This document shows positions 15,941-16,983 of a stretch of 16,983 nt of DNA, in pieces. The DNA lies in contig JAITPB010000127.1 of the NCBI GenBank assembly GCA_031289625.1, forward strand, positions 1 to 16,983. Direction: 5' to 3'. This DNA is from Clostridiales bacterium (lineage in GTDB: Bacteria; Bacillota; Clostridia; Lachnospirales; WQUN01). Under the pieces are notes generated by a model. That model was not told the origin of the DNA. It did no database searches and saw nothing but the letters and a program-made list of their open reading frames with translations. Position 1 is the first letter of the stretch, and each line of letters opens with the position of its first letter. The position numbers and the translations under genes are program-made.

Positions 15941-15981
15941 ACAGTGTTTTGAGAAGGGAAGGGGTGGATGATAGTGGCTAA
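15937..15981 (+). CDS. Possible 14-codon leader peptide overlapping the next gene
   Basis: ATG at 15937 opens a frame of 14 residues (MNSVLRREGVDDSG) ending in TAA at 15979-15981. It starts inside the overlapping stop of the Met-Arg micro-ORF and ends after the start codon of the 287-residue gene at 15968. The arrangement would allow translational coupling. No function can be assigned, and it may be chance. Confidence 0.25.
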   Translation: MNSVLRREGVDDSG

Positions 15982-16831
15982 AGAGAAAATAATTTTGGCC
16001 ATTGTCGCTGGTGTCCTCTCAATGACTTTGGGCGTTGGCGGAATGCTGATGTTCATAACGGCGCAGAGTACGACGGCGACGAGCTCGCTTGCATTTGGCA
16101 CAATCCAAGCGAGATTGCAGCATAAAGACGGCACTGTTCCAGGCAATGGCTACAGTTGGGTTCTGCCCAATCAAATATTGATGGAAGGGCTGCAAGTTGC
16201 CCGCATAGAAAATGAAAAAAACATCTCCGCTTACATTGCCGTATTTGCCGAATTGAAATTGGACGGTCAGTCTGTGACAGATGACAAAATTAAGAAATTG
16301 ATCACGTCGGGCGTTACAGAAGAGGCCATGCTTGGTATGCTGCAAAGTATATTGGCCCAAGGGCTGTCTAAGGATGCGGAACCGGAAGATGTCAGGCTGA
16401 CGGCGGATGAGTGGCTGTTTATCCCTATTGGTGACGACACGTTTGATATCAATCCGCCTGATCTTAAAAGAGCCAGCGGGACCAGCGGCCTGTTTTTCTA
16501 CATTGATAAGACAGATCCAACTTTCGATCCAACTCAGTATCCAGCTCACCTTGGTGACATAAAGAGATTACCGAAATTAAAGGTTTTTGAAAAATCGGAG
16601 GACAAAACGGAGCTTATTTTTGACAGCATTAGAGTACCCGTATTGAGTGGCAAAGAAGCGGAAGCTTTTGCACTCATCAGAAATCACAAAATTAATGTCG
16701 AATTAACGGCCTACTTAGTACAGAGTGAGTACAATCAATACTACTTAGGGAACGATATCACATTTACGGATTATATAGGGGCTTTTACGGCGGCGCAGAA
16801 TTTTAAAATCAATGTCAGTACCGCGCCGTAA
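15968..16831 (+). CDS. SipW-dependent-type exported protein (TasA-like context)
   Basis: A 287-residue exported protein of unknown precise family. The N-terminus (AKEKIILAIVAG, then LGVGGMLMFITAQST, TATSSLAFGTI) follows the pattern of SipW-cognate leaders, in which a GG plus aromatic-rich end of the hydrophobic core is followed by T-A-x-S and a beta strand. The mature part shows alternating hydrophobic strands (NISAYIAVFAEL near 80, GLFFYIDK near 178, INVELTAYLVQ near 245) and no membrane anchor or sorting motif. The ATG at 15968 is close to GGAAGGGG. A GTG two codons later (15974) has about nine bases of spacing and would give MAKEK, so the start may be off by two residues. It lies third after the adhesin and is likely processed by the neighbouring signal peptidase. 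Confidence 0.75.
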   Translation: MIVAKEKIILAIVAGVLSMTLGVGGMLMFITAQSTTATSSLAFGTIQARLQHKDGTVPGNGYSWVLPNQILMEGLQVARIENEKNISAYIAVFAELKLDGQSVTDDKIKKLITSGVTEEAMLGMLQSILAQGLSKDAEPEDVRLTADEWLFIPIGDDTFDINPPDLKRASGTSGLFFYIDKTDPTFDPTQYPAHLGDIKRLPKLKVFEKSEDKTELIFDSIRVPVLSGKEAEAFALIRNHKINVELTAYLVQSEYNQYYLGNDITFTDYIGAFTAAQNFKINVSTAP

Positions 16832-16871
16832 GCGCGTGCTGAAGACTCAATACGAAAAAGGAGAGAAAACT

Positions 16872-16983
16872 ATGAGACAGAAATTGCTTCTTGGCATTAT
16901 CGCGGCGATTACCGTGTTAAGCCTGGCAGTCGGCGGAACATTGATGTTATTTACCGCGCAGTCCGATGTAGCGATTAACGTTG
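16872..16983 (+). CDS. 5' end of a third SipW-dependent-type exported protein (partial)
   Basis: The window ends inside this gene, so only 37 residues are seen. They form a clear SipW-cognate leader: RQKLLLGIIAAITVLSLAVGG, then TLMLFTAQSDVAINV. This closely parallels the leader of the preceding 287-residue protein (GGMLMFITAQST), so the two are probably paralogues or at least share the same peptidase. AAGGAGAG lies six bases before the ATG, giving a confident start. The intergenic gap of 40 bases indicates the same operon. Confidence 0.85.
   Translation, partial: MRQKLLLGIIAAITVLSLAVGGTLMLFTAQSDVAINV

Overview
The window looks like a chromosomal segment from an anaerobic, probably spore-forming Firmicute of class Clostridia. 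Three things suggest this: the gene order ftsK-rimO-pgsA-cinA-recA-recX, a clostridial-type protein combining a SpoIID-like segment with peptidoglycan-binding repeats, and a SipW/TasA-type export cluster. The genus cannot be named from the sequence alone. No rRNA, tRNA, CRISPR array, insertion sequence or phage gene was seen.

Layout. (1) Bases 51-2918 (+) encode a large peptidoglycan-binding protein with four PG_binding_1 modules, a 13-residue proline/tyrosine repeat tract and a cysteine-containing tail. (2) A strong hairpin at 2958-3006 separates it from a convergent minus-strand housekeeping operon, read in the order ftsK (10827-8053), rimO, pgsA, cinA, recA, recX (ending at 3014). Its genes are tightly packed; TCAT junctions (ATGA on the coding strand) join cinA to pgsA and recX to recA, and an equivalent alternative start exists for rimO. 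(3) A divergent intergenic region (10828-11211) holds a likely sigma-A promoter on each strand and a leader of about 147 nt for the rightward operon. (4) Rightward from 11212 runs a surface/biofilm-type cluster: a 1155-residue secreted Ser/Thr/Glu-rich adhesin-like protein, a SipW-type signal peptidase, and three consecutive small exported proteins with TasA/CalY (camelysin)-like features, the last cut by the window edge.

How the parts work together. The minus-strand operon covers chromosome segregation (FtsK), ribosome modification (RimO), phospholipid synthesis (PgsA), pyridine nucleotide salvage (CinA) and recombination (RecA/RecX). The rightward cluster resembles the sipW-tasA arrangement of Bacillus, where the dedicated ER-type signal peptidase matures fibre-forming matrix proteins; here a large adhesin precedes the peptidase and at least three candidate substrates follow it. 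Notable oddities are two or three micro-ORFs with good ribosome-binding sites at the starts of the substrate genes, and in-frame tandem duplications in many proteins, including the conserved enzymes RimO and FtsK.
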